The position numbers and the translations under genes are program-made. Shown piece by piece: positions 48,501 to 60,600 of a stretch of 64,000 nt of DNA. The DNA is from Pseudisothecium myosuroides (lineage: Eukaryota > Streptophyta > Bryopsida > Hypnales > Lembophyllaceae): contig OX637288.1 in NCBI GenBank assembly GCA_951799445.1, positions 5,892,501 through 5,956,500 of the forward strand, read 5' to 3'. Below the pieces are notes generated by a model. That model was not told the origin of the DNA, did no database searches, and saw only the letters and a program-made list of their open reading frames with translations. Within the stretch, counting starts at the first letter, position 1. Every line of letters starts with the position of its first letter.

Positions 48501-50272
48501 ACTCTTAAATTCTCTTCCATCATCACCCTTGGTACTCTTAGACCGTCTCATATTTGAATTTGAATGAGCTTGTCATGCCCCACAAAATATTTTTTTACTT
48601 AAATAGTAATCTTTGTATCCAATAACTATTACAACAATATTGGCAATGGATACCTTATAGGAAATTCTTGAAACACAACCTTTGCCAACATTTTGCTATC
48701 TACTATCCATTATTTCACTCAGAAATAGCAACTGCAATATCATGTACATTTAGACCAAGCTTTCAAAAGACTTCAAGGATTTGCAATACATCCCACATAC
48801 AAAATTTGTAATCAAATTCCAAAACCCTAAAAACAAAAATTTGTCTTTTCATTTCTTTGATTCAAATTACTCTCAATCTTTGCAGTCACTACAAACTTAA
48901 CAATTAATGTTACGGTGCTTCAAAGAAATCTTCTTCAATTGCATTAGACTTATATTGTTAAACTCTGTACATGAAACTCTTGCAACAAACTTGTGTGTCT
49001 TAGCAATAAAACCCAATGACAAGGCTCCAAAAAGAAACTCCATTCTCGACTCCATTGCCCCAAACACACACTCACCTCTTACAACCAAATGGCAATTAAT
49101 GCCAAAAAGGAAAATCCATGGCCCAAACATCCTTTCATCACTTACAACTTCTAAGACATGATGATTTCCAAGAAGCTCATGATACCAAACAAGCCAATCT
49201 TACGCATGAAGTCTTTATTCCTAGTTATTTCTAGAAAATGGCTTAAGCTATGGCTATCATACTTTAGCTTGAAGCAAACGAAAGATGGGAAAACAGACCT
49301 TGGTCTCCCTGTTTTATCTTCCCTTTGCCAAGTTTCATTTCTTGATTTACTCTTACCGTATTCCTAATTGTAGTAACTTTGCTACCATGCCACCTTATAG
49401 GATCCTAACAATCTAATTCCCCTTAAATTTAGGCAATGAAGTCACTAGAAACCTACCCTCTTGGCATTGCAAATTATCCTACCTACTTGGAAAATTTTGC
49501 ACTCATCAATAGCTCAAAGTGAAATAATCCATATATAAAACAAATAATCTAATACAATTCTAAAATTCATTGAATGGATCAAAAATTGAAAGGATGTAAT
49601 ATTTTATCCAAAAATCACACAATTTCAAGCAGCATGAACTAGTATTGTTCTATATTGTGTTGTGCATTAATTGAATTAACTCTGAAAAGACTAAATCCAT
49701 TCAACGGACATTTGAAAATTTAGGTAGGTCCCCATAAAGTTAATTTTAGTTGGATGTTTACAAAATTTTGACAAAAGGTGTGAACAGGTACCCCAAAAGT
49801 GTGAATATAATTTTATTAGATCAAGTGCCTAGATCAAAAGTTATGCTACTCGAAAAAATTGGGGTAGTTTGAGCAATGTAGGCATTTGGGGGGCATCTTT
49901 TGCTAAAATACTCATTGACTATTGAAATTTGGCATGTATATAACTAATAAAATATGTCATAAAATTTTCCAAAAAAACAACAAATTTTAGTTCTCAAATC
50001 ACATTCTAAGATTGAGGAGGTAGACTTTATTAGCTAGGTCGGCGTGGATTCAAGTGAAGACATTTCCTTTTAACTTTAAGTCTATTATCTTGCAATCTAT
50101 GAAGTCAAAGTTCTTGAAATTTTTTCCACATATTCCAAATGTTCAATCTCTAACTTTTTACCATTTGGATTTCAAATAGAAAATTTCCTCATTGCACAAG
50201 AAGTCATCAAAACGAGATCATCAGACTTCAAGACTTGACTTTTTAAAGCAAATTTTTTCCTCTTGATGAATG
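45590..50272. other. AT-rich repeat-laden intergenic DNA
   Basis: A TTAA-bordered end (TCCCTTGAAGACAATTGTCC) starts at 46036, and an opposing end (CTTTAGGGG) lies at about 46609-46617 next to another element start at 46622. 49690-50240 is an inverted relative of 18190-18670. A (TA)n tract lies at about 48239-48264. Frames at 47648-47872, 48348-48551 and 48897-49161 look like decayed coding scraps; none is recognised. Confidence 0.4.
48239..48264. repeat. (TA)n microsatellite
   Basis: About 12 TA units. Confidence 0.9.
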
Positions 50273-51350
50273 GGTGATTGCAAGAAACACTTGTACTGTT
50301 TGGTTGCGGGTTTTTTTTGGACCACTATAACTTTTGCTATAAGTTTTAATTTATAGGCTCAATGCCAAAACCAAAAAACCCTTCCTAGATGTCCTAATTG
50401 TAATTGTATCCCTTATTTTTTAGAAATTAAAAAAAATCAATTTATATTTAAAATTCAATTTTGTTAATTTGTCACATTTTGACGTTTAAGGTTTTTTAGT
50501 ACTATTGAGTGGTCTAAATTAATGATTTTCAGTTGAAATTTCTATGGTATATTTTCCTAGTAGGTAGACATATTCCTACCAAAGATCATTTAAAATACAT
50601 TAATTTATATCTTCCACAATTGTGCAAATAGGCCTCCCTTGTGCGTGCACTTCTAAACATTAGAGATGGTTTTGACTTCATTTTTTTGGTCAAATCTCAT
50701 CACCAAGAAGTCCTCCCAAATGGTCAATTTTTAGTTTTGTTCAAAATTTTTTTTCCTATTTTCTACAAATTAAAATGTAGAAGGATGTATTTTTTGGGAC
50801 AATTCTGCAAACTATTCTAGCAAAGAGGAAAATACTTCCTGCGACATTTTAATTTGTAGAAAATAAGAATTTTTTTTTAAACAAAACTAAAATTGGCCAT
50901 TTGGGAGGACTTCTTGGTGATGAGATTTGACCAAAAAAATAAAGTCAAAACCATCTCTAATGTTTAGAAGTGCGCGCGCAAGGGAGGCCTATTTGCACAA
51001 CTGTGGAGGATATAAAATAATGTATTTTTAAATGATCTTCGATAGGAATATGTCTACCTACTAGGAAAATATACCATAGAATTTTCAACTGAAAATCATT
51101 AATTTAAACCACTCAATAGTTTAAAAAAACCCTAAACGTCAAAGTGTGAGAAATTAACAAAATTGAATTTTAAATATAAATTTATCTTCTTTAATTTCTA
51201 AAAAATAAAGATGCAATTACAATCAGGACATCTAGGAAGAGTTTTCTTTTGGTTTTGGCATTGAACCTATAAATCAAAAGTTATAGCAAAAGTTATAGCG
51301 GTCCAAAAAAATGCAACCAAATAGTACAAGTGTTTCTTGCAATCACATGA
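50272..51350. mobile_element. 1.08-kb foldback element
   Basis: Arms of about 500 bp (about 50272-50778 and 50844-51350) are inverted copies around a loop of about 65 bp. Termini read GTGATTGCAAGAAACACTTG, like the TIR element at 8596. ATGAAT occurs just outside each end and may be the target duplication. There is no coding capacity. Confidence 0.8.
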
Positions 51351-53480
51351 ATTCAAGTCTCCCCAGTAGTGAATTCTAAACCTTATTTAGGTACATATAT
51401 AAAAAATTTCAAAAGCAAATATAGAGTCTAACTTACTCTAAATCACCCTACAATTGCAAAAAGGTTAAATAATAACTAATTAAGTTTATAGATGCTGATT
51501 TTGCAAATTTTTACATGTTTTACAAATTAAGTTTATAGAGGCTGATTTACATGATGTGAATTAAAATTTATAGCCGCTTTATTCCTAGAGGCTGCGCCAA
51601 TTTGTTGTATAAGAGGCCCAAAATCCTCCTTTATAATAGGACAAAAGGCTAAAATTGGTTCAAGCCCCTTCTACACCCGGAGGCCGGGCCAATTTAGTAG
51701 AATGTTTTTATTCATAAAAGGTGTGATCTAACATGGCTTGGACTCAATGAATTAGATGCACCAAGAATAGAAGGCCAAATCTTCATCTTGGAGTCAATGC
51801 TCACTACAAGAGAAAGGGGTGTTTTAAGTGAGTTTTTAAGTATAGTTCTAAACACATGATTTTAAGTAATGACCTATAAGGAGATTTTCAGCAAAATTTT
51901 ACTTAAAACACATGTGTTTACTGAGTCCTTCTAAAGCAATTGTACATATTGATATAGTGTAGAATGTCGAGAAATTAGTGTGGGACAACCTAATTTCACT
52001 TTTCAGTGTAATGAGTAGTTGAAGACAACCCAAAATCTAAAGGGGCTGAACCTTTGTGCAAGGGGAATTCATTTGGCCCAGCCTCTAGGTATAAAGTGAC
52101 CCTTAGCTCCAGCACCCTAGGCCCAATTGAGTGCAATTTTTTTTTTTTTTTTTTTTTCTTGAAACCCAATTGAGTGCAAAATTTGAAGTACCGTAAACCT
52201 TACTGCTCACCGAACAGTGGCTATGCTGCTCCTTCGGAATATTATATGGCCGTCAAAAAACAGTCGGTATTGTTGCCCAGCATCAAGTGCATGTAATCCA
52301 GACGATCCAAGCCCTTGAGCCGAAAGACAGCTTGTGATGGCCGGCACTGTTGGAGACGGATTGGAGCTCTCTTTCATTGGGTTCCTCACAATACGGCCTC
52401 TTGCAAGACTGAATAGCCTTAGGGCCTCCTCCCATGCTCCATTGGTGCACAAAGCAAAGTTGATAGGGAGAGCTAGAGGGTCCAAGTGAGCAATTGCACT
52501 GTCATGTGGACTCAATGGGTAGGTGGGTGGGGAGGGATCCACTACGAATTTCACACGTATTCATTTCTTCAAGATTGGGTCAATGGCTCGACCAATGGGG
52601 TTGTCCACCAATTTTTGTGAAACATGGATTCTTGCTTTTTCTACTTACCTACTTTGGTAAGACAACCGGTAGAACTCTTCTTGTCTTCTAGTGGCTTTTC
52701 TACCTACTAATGGAGCATGGCAGAAGATCCTTCTTATTGTTTCTTCGGCTGAGAATACTTATCTTTTTTTATAATCATATTGTATTGCGGATACTATTGG
52801 GCTGCTACGAAAGCACTTTGTAGAAAATCTTGCTTAGATTTTATTGTAGAATTGCATGAAAATCATCTTGAGATTGGATTGTTGGATTGCATGAAATTCT
52901 ACTATGGGATACACAGCATCTTCATAGTATGCTGCTAACAATCAAGTACGTTCAAAAATTGAAAGTGGATTGTGTCTTGTTTTTAAGTTTGCTTGTTAGA
53001 CTTAATTAACTCCTTATGAAAGCTATAACATGCATACGTGAACTACAGACATTTGTTGCACCACATTAATATTGCATTTGCTTGTTTTGTTTTAGGAATG
53101 GGCACATGCGAGGCCTTCTACCTCTCAAACTTTTTGAGACTTTTTTGCAAAGCTAACTAGAACTTCTTCTATATGTTGAAATGTTCTAGGATGGGATTCT
53201 ACACTAGCAAGTGTTGTAACCGTTCTTGCGATTTTTCTAAGACACATTTATGCCTTGATATTCTAAAGTGTGGTGGAAAAAAATATTGTGAGTTTACAAA
53301 AGCCTAATCTCTATGATTTATTATTATTGATGGCATAGAATTATTATTCCTCCTATATGTGAAACTACCTGCATGAAAATGAATGAAGTAATGCCCTTTA
53401 ACAAGGATGTTCTAGAACGGGCTTTGGTGAGGGGGAACAAACTAGTGTCAATAATTTACCAAAAATTTAGGTACCCTTTT
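51351..53480. other. AT-rich intergenic DNA
   Basis: No convincing gene. An open minus-strand frame at 52207-52554 (with GAWEEALRLFSLARG) is of uncertain status. The start of this stretch (51390-51470) repeats the 18090-18170 segment. Confidence 0.35.
52122..52179 (-). mobile_element. Poly(A)-tail-only retro-insertion with 15-bp duplication
   Basis: CCCAATTGAGTGCAA occurs at 52122-52136 and again at 52165-52179. Between them is T21 followed by CTTGAAA. On the minus strand this is seven unique bases then A21, framed by a target-site duplication, as expected from extremely 5'-truncated target-primed reverse transcription. Confidence 0.8.
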
Positions 53481-54309
53481 AATTATTTATTTTCTGACCA
53501 AGTTGCTAGGAAGCTACGATACCTCTTTAGTTCCATAAACTCTTCAAAGAAACCATGTCTTTGAACTTGCAACGTTAATATGCTATAGTGAGTAATTATG
53601 TTGTACACAAGATTTTGGATCACAATGACACCTTCAAATTTGGAAAAAAATACTGAACTGTTGTAGTCGAAATTACAAACTTTTACAATTCCTTCAGTAG
53701 TAAGACAAGGAGTGCTGTGAGAGTAGAAGTTGCTTCTCACTTTTTGACGTGAATACAAAATTCAAATAAGACTCTTAAATCCTATTTAAGTGCCTTAATC
53801 CATTGTGGAAGTGAAAGAGGATAATGAAACTTACCGCAAACGATAACATGGGGGAAAGGAGGAGATTGTTACTCTGTGGAAAACAAAGTAACGGTTCGAT
53901 ATGAAAATGGAGGAACATATCTATGATCTTCAACTGCAAAAAACACAAAATTAATAAACAGATGAGAAGATTACAAAGTTTAACTAAGAAACAAGGGCGT
54001 TGAGAGCTCCTCACAACCACCACTATGCGATCTTTGCATTTCAGTATACTGAAGACAAAGTTCTGTAAAATTGAAGGCAACAAGAAGGCAGAAGTTTGAT
54101 CGTGCACCATAGTTAGGTGCTAATCAGAAATTCCCACTTCCCATGACAAATAAGCTTACAAAGCTTCCGATTAGAGGCAGCATTCGGTGGCTGTAGAAAT
54201 TGCGATCTTCGGATAGAGATGCGCTGAGGTGTCATTATATGCCCCAAGCGAAGAAAATAAGCACACGGTCAGTCTCCTGCTCCAATCTCCTCATAAGCTG
54301 CCACATACT

Positions 54310-54560
54310 ATGCAAAGTGACGTCCACTGAAGTGGTAATGACGTTCATGGGGGAAGCATGTTCTACCTGCATTTGCATTTTAAGAAAACAGAACTTATAT
54401 GCCGGTCGCCGCTAAATTAAGAGTGTTTTTATCAACTGTCACATGGCGCAGTCCTGATATGGATAAAAACTTCTGCCTAAGACAGGCTCACCGGCATCGT
54501 TCTCGAAAGGGTACATGAATTTCACTCTGCCCTCTTCTCTCTGAAAATGTGACGAACACT
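54310..54560 (+). repeat. Inverted duplication, left copy
   Basis: About 245 bp (from GCAAAGTGACGTC to CTGAAAATGT) match the reverse complement of about 54920-55165 at roughly 80%, separated by about 360 bp. The longest shared runs include TAATGACGTTCATGGG and TTATCAACTGTCACATGGC. Confidence 0.75.
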
Positions 54561-54919
54561 TCCTTCCGAGCAATTGGAAGAGGATAAAGAATACTCTTTA
54601 AACTTCCAACAAGATGAGAAAATCAAAGTAAAATGCAACAAAGCTCAATTTCTTATTTGGATGCAACTAGGTGTAGTTACCTTAACCCTTAAGCGCCCCG
54701 ACATCCAAATTTCTGGATAACTTACAGATTGGAAACATGGGGTGCACTGTTGTCATCCATCCATTTTAGTGGACAATTCTCTGTGAATTTATGATCGTTC
54801 ACTGTCAATAAACCTGCATACTAGAGTGGCGTGTATGTTTTTCAAATTTAGTTTATGCTGTGGCATATCAAGATTTCGTGAAACTTTTGAGTGCCCACAG
54901 CTTAGAGTGTCGAGAGAAA

Positions 54920-55165
54920 TGAAGGCAGTCTTCGCGACATTTTCAGTGAGACGAGGGCAGAGTGAAATTCGTGTGCCCTCTTGAGAACGATGCCTGCCTT
55001 GGGCAAAGGTTTTTATTCCTATCAAGACTGCCATGTGACAGTTGATAAACACACTCATTAGCGGCGACCGGCATGTAAGTTCCGTTTTCTTAAAATGCAA
55101 ATACGAGTAGAATACGCTTCCCATGAACGTCATTAGCACTTCATTAGACGTCACTTTGCGGGCGA
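54920..55165 (-). repeat. Inverted duplication, right copy
   Basis: This is the partner of the copy at 54310-54560. Its minus-strand frame stays open (54789-55289) whereas the left copy's is shorter, so the right copy may be the source. Confidence 0.7.
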
Positions 55166-55920
55166 ATTTCCGGAATCTATTGAGGATGCCCTTGCAACTG
55201 ACATCAAATGACCCCAAAGAGTCACTGACCTGAAACTCAGACAGTGGCATGCAAGAAGTTTTCAAAGTCTCCACTATTTTACTGGACATTGTTTACTAAT
55301 GAGGGCAGGGATTCGTTTTTGCATCCTTGAATAGGGGATCGCCGCTTTGAACAAAACTGTTATATATGCCTCTTGAGCCAACCCCAATCCTTCCATTAAC
55401 TGATTATTCCCTTCACCACCCCCAATCCTTGCACCAACTTGCATCATTCAACTTGCATCAACTGATTAATATTCCCTCACAGGCATCTAGGGAGCATAAT
55501 ACCTTCCCAGCATGGGGGAGAACCGTTATCTTGTTATACAATGTTAGGTATGTACAAATTTGGGATCACCGAAGCTGTGTGAGCAACTTACGCCGGGAGT
55601 ACAGTTGAACAGTAATTGCAAATGCCAGTACCAAACGGTCAATTATGGAATATTCAACTGCAGAAGCCCTCAGTACAGATCCCAATTCTCTAGATAATAC
55701 AGTCAGCTCTTGGTACATAATCATCAGCTTCTCCCACTTGGCATACAACTCGCCCATCCCAATGTTCACAAAGTAGACTATGAGTACGGAGAGCAGCACA
55801 CATGGATCATTGGGCACCAGAATTTCTTCAAATCCTTGACAGGACGAGCGAGTCTACACGAGCTTCAATCTTGTTCCGCTTCAGCGTTTCAAGCGAAGTA
55901 GTTCTGTGAGTGCCAATTTC

Positions 55921-56188
55921 TCAGTGAAATCTCAGAGAGATCGGTGATCAAACGCCGGCGCCATTCAAAGTCAGTCAGAATCCGCAAAGTTCTCTCCTTT
56001 GTTTCTAGACTTTTGCTTCCATTTTGCTGCCATCAAGACTCCGAGATCGATGTCTCAGTGAAATCTTAGCGAGATCGGTGATCAAACGCCGGCGCCATTC
56101 AAATTCAGTCAGAATCCGCAACGTTCTCTCCTTTGTTTTTAGACTTTTGCTTCCATTTTGCTGCAATCAAGGGTCCGAGATCGATGGC
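55921..56188 (+). repeat. 134-bp tandem duplication of a gene leader
   Basis: Two copies (55921-56054 and 56055-56188) share TCGGTGATCAAACGCCGGCG and GACTTTTGCTTCCATTTTGC. Each ends GAGATCGATG, so each supplies an ATG: 56050 in the first copy and 56184 in the second. Differences are about ten single-base changes, suggesting fairly recent duplication. Confidence 0.85.
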
Positions 56189-56292
56189 GACCAAAATGGT
56201 GTTCACGAGGACTCCTTCCGCGGTGCTGCTGCTTCTCGCTGCTGTCGTTTCATTGGCGATCAGCTCTGGCAATGGTGCGCACTATGTACTTC
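56184..56292 (+). pseudogene. Orphan signal-peptide exon
   Basis: An ATG-initiated exon encodes a textbook signal peptide (TRTPSAVLLLLAAVVSLAIS) plus NGAHYVLP and ends at a strong donor (CCT|GTAAGATT). The next good acceptor, CTTGTGCAG near 57620, joins it out of frame to the UGT start and gives an early stop. It is therefore either the first exon of a gene whose rest is lost, or a leader exon with an upstream ORF for the UGT. A TTAA-type element lies just downstream. Confidence 0.45.
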
Positions 56293-56388
56293 CTGTAAGA
56301 TTCATGTTGCATTGAAATTTCATAGAAGGGAAGGATCGGCTTAGACCGACCTTTGAAGACAGAGATCATTTGATTTTCTTTGCATTAA

Positions 56389-57440
56389 CTCCTGAGTTTC
56401 TAGGCCTTTTTTTCATCACAAAACACTTGAAAACTGCCATTTCTATTGCAAAGAGCAATAAAGTTTAAAACTTTTTTTCTTCCATATCTTACCTTAGGAT
56501 CTTGCATTAGACTTCAATAAGAATGTGTGGAAGAAATTTCAGGAACTTTGACCTTGTAGATTGAAAGATATCTACATTTAAAGTAAAGGAAACAAGTATT
56601 TTTTGCTTTTAAATCTTCTCAACATAAAATTTTTGCACTATTGATTATGAATTTCTAATTTTTTTTTGTTGAAGAATTGAGTTGAGAGCCTAAGAAAAAA
56701 TTTCCAAAAAAACACACTAAATTTTCACTCATTAAAAAATTGTTAAGTAAAAGTAGGTTCAAGATTGAACAAGAAACTAAATTGTTGATTGCTTTAACCC
56801 TAGAAGGACACGGGGATGACCCTGGAAATCACATATTGTGAAACCGTGAGAATCATTGGAATAAAGAAATCCAAAAGTACTCATTGGAAGTCAAGCTACC
56901 ATTGATGTTCTTCACTTTCCACAAAAAATTCCAAGGAAGAATAGTTGCTATTTTGTCCTTCATAAGAGAATTCCTTCTCATTCATCGGACACTTACTGTC
57001 CGCGGCGTCCTTACTGGATTAAGATGCAATTGAAACACAATAATTCCAGTAGTGACATTATTCTAGCAAGCAACCTTAACCTTGTCCAACAACTTTTGTT
57101 GAATAATTGTCAAAATTGCATTCACAAATGAATCCTATGAGTTATTTTTTCAAGAAGATGCTTAAATTCCTGGCAAAAACCAAGACTGTGCATAACATTC
57201 TCATCACTAGTCCAAATAGAATGAATCAAAGCTTCACAAGCAAACAAAAACATAATCTTTGAGAAAAATTAAAAATTAGAAGAATTCAATTTTTTGTGAT
57301 TCTTTTGGTGCTGCCTCTCAAACTGCTTCTTGGACGTAGGGTGACATAACTATTGCTCCCAAGCACCAATTGAAATAAAAATCATACTCCCCAGAAGCTA
57401 CTAGTGATTTCCTCTCTTGAAAAAAAAATTCAGAAGAATC
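56389..57440. mobile_element. Diverged TTAA-family element with nested copy
   Basis: After TTAA at 56385-56388 the sequence starts CTCCTGAGTTTCTAGGCC and then follows the subterminal part of copy 2 (GAAAACTGCCATTTCTATTG, GCAAAGAG). The right end is not clear. Nested at 56798-57018 is a 221-bp element with ends CCCTAGAAGGACACGG and, inverted, TCCAGTAAGGACGCCG, bordered by TTAA on both sides. Confidence 0.55.
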
Positions 57441-57632
57441 ACATGTCAAAAACTGAGTGAGTCAAACAAAGTCTACTGGTGAGTCTCTCGCGTGGACTTC
57501 TTGGGAGTTCAGGGTAGAATTGGTGTTCTGGTTGCGCTTGAATATTGACAGTCAGTGCGTTGCTATTTCTCAGCTCTGGGATTTTCTGTTGCCGGTTTTC
57601 AAGTTGATCTTTCTTGTGCAGAGGGAGGAGTT

Positions 57633-60600
57633 ATGGGTTTGGAAATTAGGGTAGAGATTGAGCCACCCCATGTGGTGATGTTTGCGGGGCCGATGGTGAG
57701 TCATGCGGTGCCAAATCTGATCTTTGCAAAGAAGCTTTGCGCCGTTGGAGTTCACGTATCTTTTGTAAACACCGAGAATCTCATCTCCAAGCTCAAGGTA
57801 ACTTACTGGTACTGTGATTTATTTTTTGAACACAACTCACATACCAAAGTTAGCAATGGAATCAATCGAATCCACATACCAAAGTTAGCCCTGTCTGAAT
57901 TTATTTTTTCACAATGGAATCAATCGAATTCACATACCAAAGTTAGTCCTGTCTGAACTTGTTTTTTCATAATGGAATCAATCGAATTCGGGTCATTTTG
58001 ATGCCATGAATTGTTGGGCCTTAATCATACCACAACAAGTGAAGAAGGAATGGAATCGTGTTGAACTCTTTGCAGGCCTCTGGCCATTTGGATGACCAGA
58101 CGGGAAGGCTGCGAGTGGTGGCTCTTCCCAACGGGGAAGAGTACAAACCCAGCGACAGTCACTTGCTGCTGCTGAAGACTGCAGAGGAGAGAACGAAGGA
58201 AGCCATGGAGGAGTATTTGGAACGCTTGGTGAAAGTTCCTCAAGACTGGGCACCACCTTCCTGTGCTATCGTTGACATATTCGTGACGTGGGTATTGAAA
58301 ATTACCAAGCCTCTCCATATCAGCAGGTGATTCAAACCTCGCAGAGTCCATCCCTATTTCGTTTCTACATGAGTTTCGGACTCCTCATGTCGTAAATCAA
58401 ATAAAGTTATACACGACTTTTGAGGTCAATCATGACAGAGAATTTTATATCTGCAATTTGATTCTATTGCTGTGAATTTTTTTAGAGGCCTAAAATGGGT
58501 CTCAAGTTTATTTTTTGCAGTTTAGAGTAGGTTATGGGGAGACTTCCTTCGTTCGATTTTTTTATATTTTTTGACCTGATTCTGGTGATATGAAATTGCT
58601 TAGACCTTATGTGATGTACATTTTACTTCGTATGCTCAATCACAATTTGTCATAAATAAATTCTTGGTTAAATCAGTAGCTAAATAGAGCAATTAGTTTA
58701 ATGTGTTGAAGAGAAGAGATATGGCTTATGGGTGTGCAGTTATATTATGTGGGCAAACACAGCAGAAGCGCTTTCGTTGGTGCTTCATGCACCCATTCTG
58801 CAAGCTCAAGGGATAATACCGGTCGACCATTCTCAAGCCCATAAGCTTAAGCCTGTGGAAATACCCTGCATTCAACCTCTCCACCCACTGGACTTCGTTG
58901 AACCTATGCAGAGGGTTGGGCTCAAGTACCACCTCATAATGGAAATTTCAAGATGTATACTCGAGGAGGTATCCGGTCTGCTTGTAAACTCGCTATATGA
59001 ATTCGAGTCATCTGTATTTGACGCCCTCAATGAGTACTACCAAGTAGGCGCCCCATCTTCCAAGGTACTGAACATTCCTTTTGTTCTTTGTTGCGACATC
59101 CGCCATTTGATATAAGCATAGCTAGGATGAAATCATATAATCTGAACCTGACTATCTACGGTCCCAAAATACTGACTAGATGTGACATAGTTCGCATGTG
59201 TGCTACAGGTAATGAGAGTGTGAGGGACTTTCCAGAATGTCGTTTTGGAGGTCTGGATGTAAATCAATTTGTTCAGTTTGATGGTTTCCTAGCAAAACAG
59301 CTCGTGTAAGATGTATCGCATGTTTCGAGTTTAAATTTATATAGTAAAATTGCTATGCAGGAACATTGCACTTGCACCTGCACTTAAAACATTAAATTCT
59401 AAACCTTCAATTTTAAGGTCTAATAATTCAAGTATAGATTGTGAACTTAGATTAGTGACTGACGTGATATCCTTCTCATGGAGTTCAGCTTGAGAGAATC
59501 ATTCCTGTCGGCCCTTTATTACCAGCATCTGTCTTCACCAAAGACGAACGAGCTACTACTGTTGTGAAAAAGGATCCAGTACTGGAATGGCTTGATCAGC
59601 AGCCCCAATCGTCAGTCGTCTACATTGCCTTCGGTTCCGTTGTTGATTTATCAGCCTCTCAATTGATAGAGTTGGGGTTAGGTCTGGAAGCCAGTGGTCA
59701 ACGCTTCATCTGGGCGCTGCGTGGCGTGACTGCGATTGAATTTGATAATTTGCTCCCAGGTAGCTGAATTATTCTCCCCCTCTTCTCCCACCTAATGCTA
59801 CAGTTTAAGCGCCGAGCACAGTTTCTATCATGAGAATATTCGGATTTGTTAAATATTCTTGTTGGTGAAGCTAAGAGGATTCCGAGGAACCCCCAAAACG
59901 CATCATTTGGATGCCATGTGCAGAAATTTTTCGGTTCCAAAGTTTTATCGTGAGATGATCTAGAGTTGAGGTGTACACTCCCAAAGTTGATTTGTAATGA
60001 ATTCGGAATATCCCATTTAGGTAGGTGTTTCAAGTGCGTGCGGTTGTTTTATGTAATCCAAACATGGTCATCTTAGCCATTAATTTTTGAATTCTTATTA
60101 AGTTCTCTGGAGTGGTTCTGTTTGGCAGGCTTTAAAAAGAGGATTCAGGACCGTGGTGTTATTGTAAGTTGGGCACCCCAAGTGCAGATCCTGCAACACC
60201 CTGCCACTGGCGGATTCCTGACTCATTGTGGCTGGAATTCTGTAGTCGAAAGCATTAGTGGATGTGTGCCAATGCTAACATGGCCCGTTCAGGCTGAACA
60301 AATGATGAATTCCAGGTACTACTACACTTCCTGTCTAGCTACACCGTGCATTCTATGTAGTGCCCTTCCTGATTTGAAGTGCCCTCTATGGAAAACGAAC
60401 TTCTTTTCTGAATGAGGTCCTGGCCTTCACCTTGGGACCGCCATGAAAAGAGAGGAAAGAGAAGGTTTTGAGTCGATCAACGAGGGAAGCTTGGGAGTTT
60501 CAGATTTTTTTTTTCGCTAAATATTTGTGTTCCAATATTATCCATCTAGAGATTCACTACTACATGGCGTTTGAATTCGCATTAAAATCTACAAAATAGT

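Larger units (their letters stand above)
53487..55850 (-). pseudogene. Exon-like pieces of an unidentified minus-strand gene
   Basis: Several minus-strand segments are protein-like and bounded by good splice sites. The first, about 55850-55589, contains GELYAKWEKLMIMYQELTVL and LVLAFAITVQLYSR and ends with donor C|GTAAGT. The second, about 55278-55232, reads KIVETLKTSCMPLSEFQ and ends CAG|GTCAGT. The third, about 53940-53834, follows TTTTTTGCAG and ends GCG|GTAAGT. The last, ending at 53487, contains HGFFEEFMELKRYRSFLATW. I could not chain them in one frame with confidence and do not recognise the product. The region is also broken by an inverted duplication, so a decayed gene is likely. Confidence 0.35.

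Noticed and set aside
56184..57654. Fusion of the signal-peptide exon to the UGT
   Set aside because: The only strong acceptor (near 57620) puts the UGT out of frame and gives an early stop.
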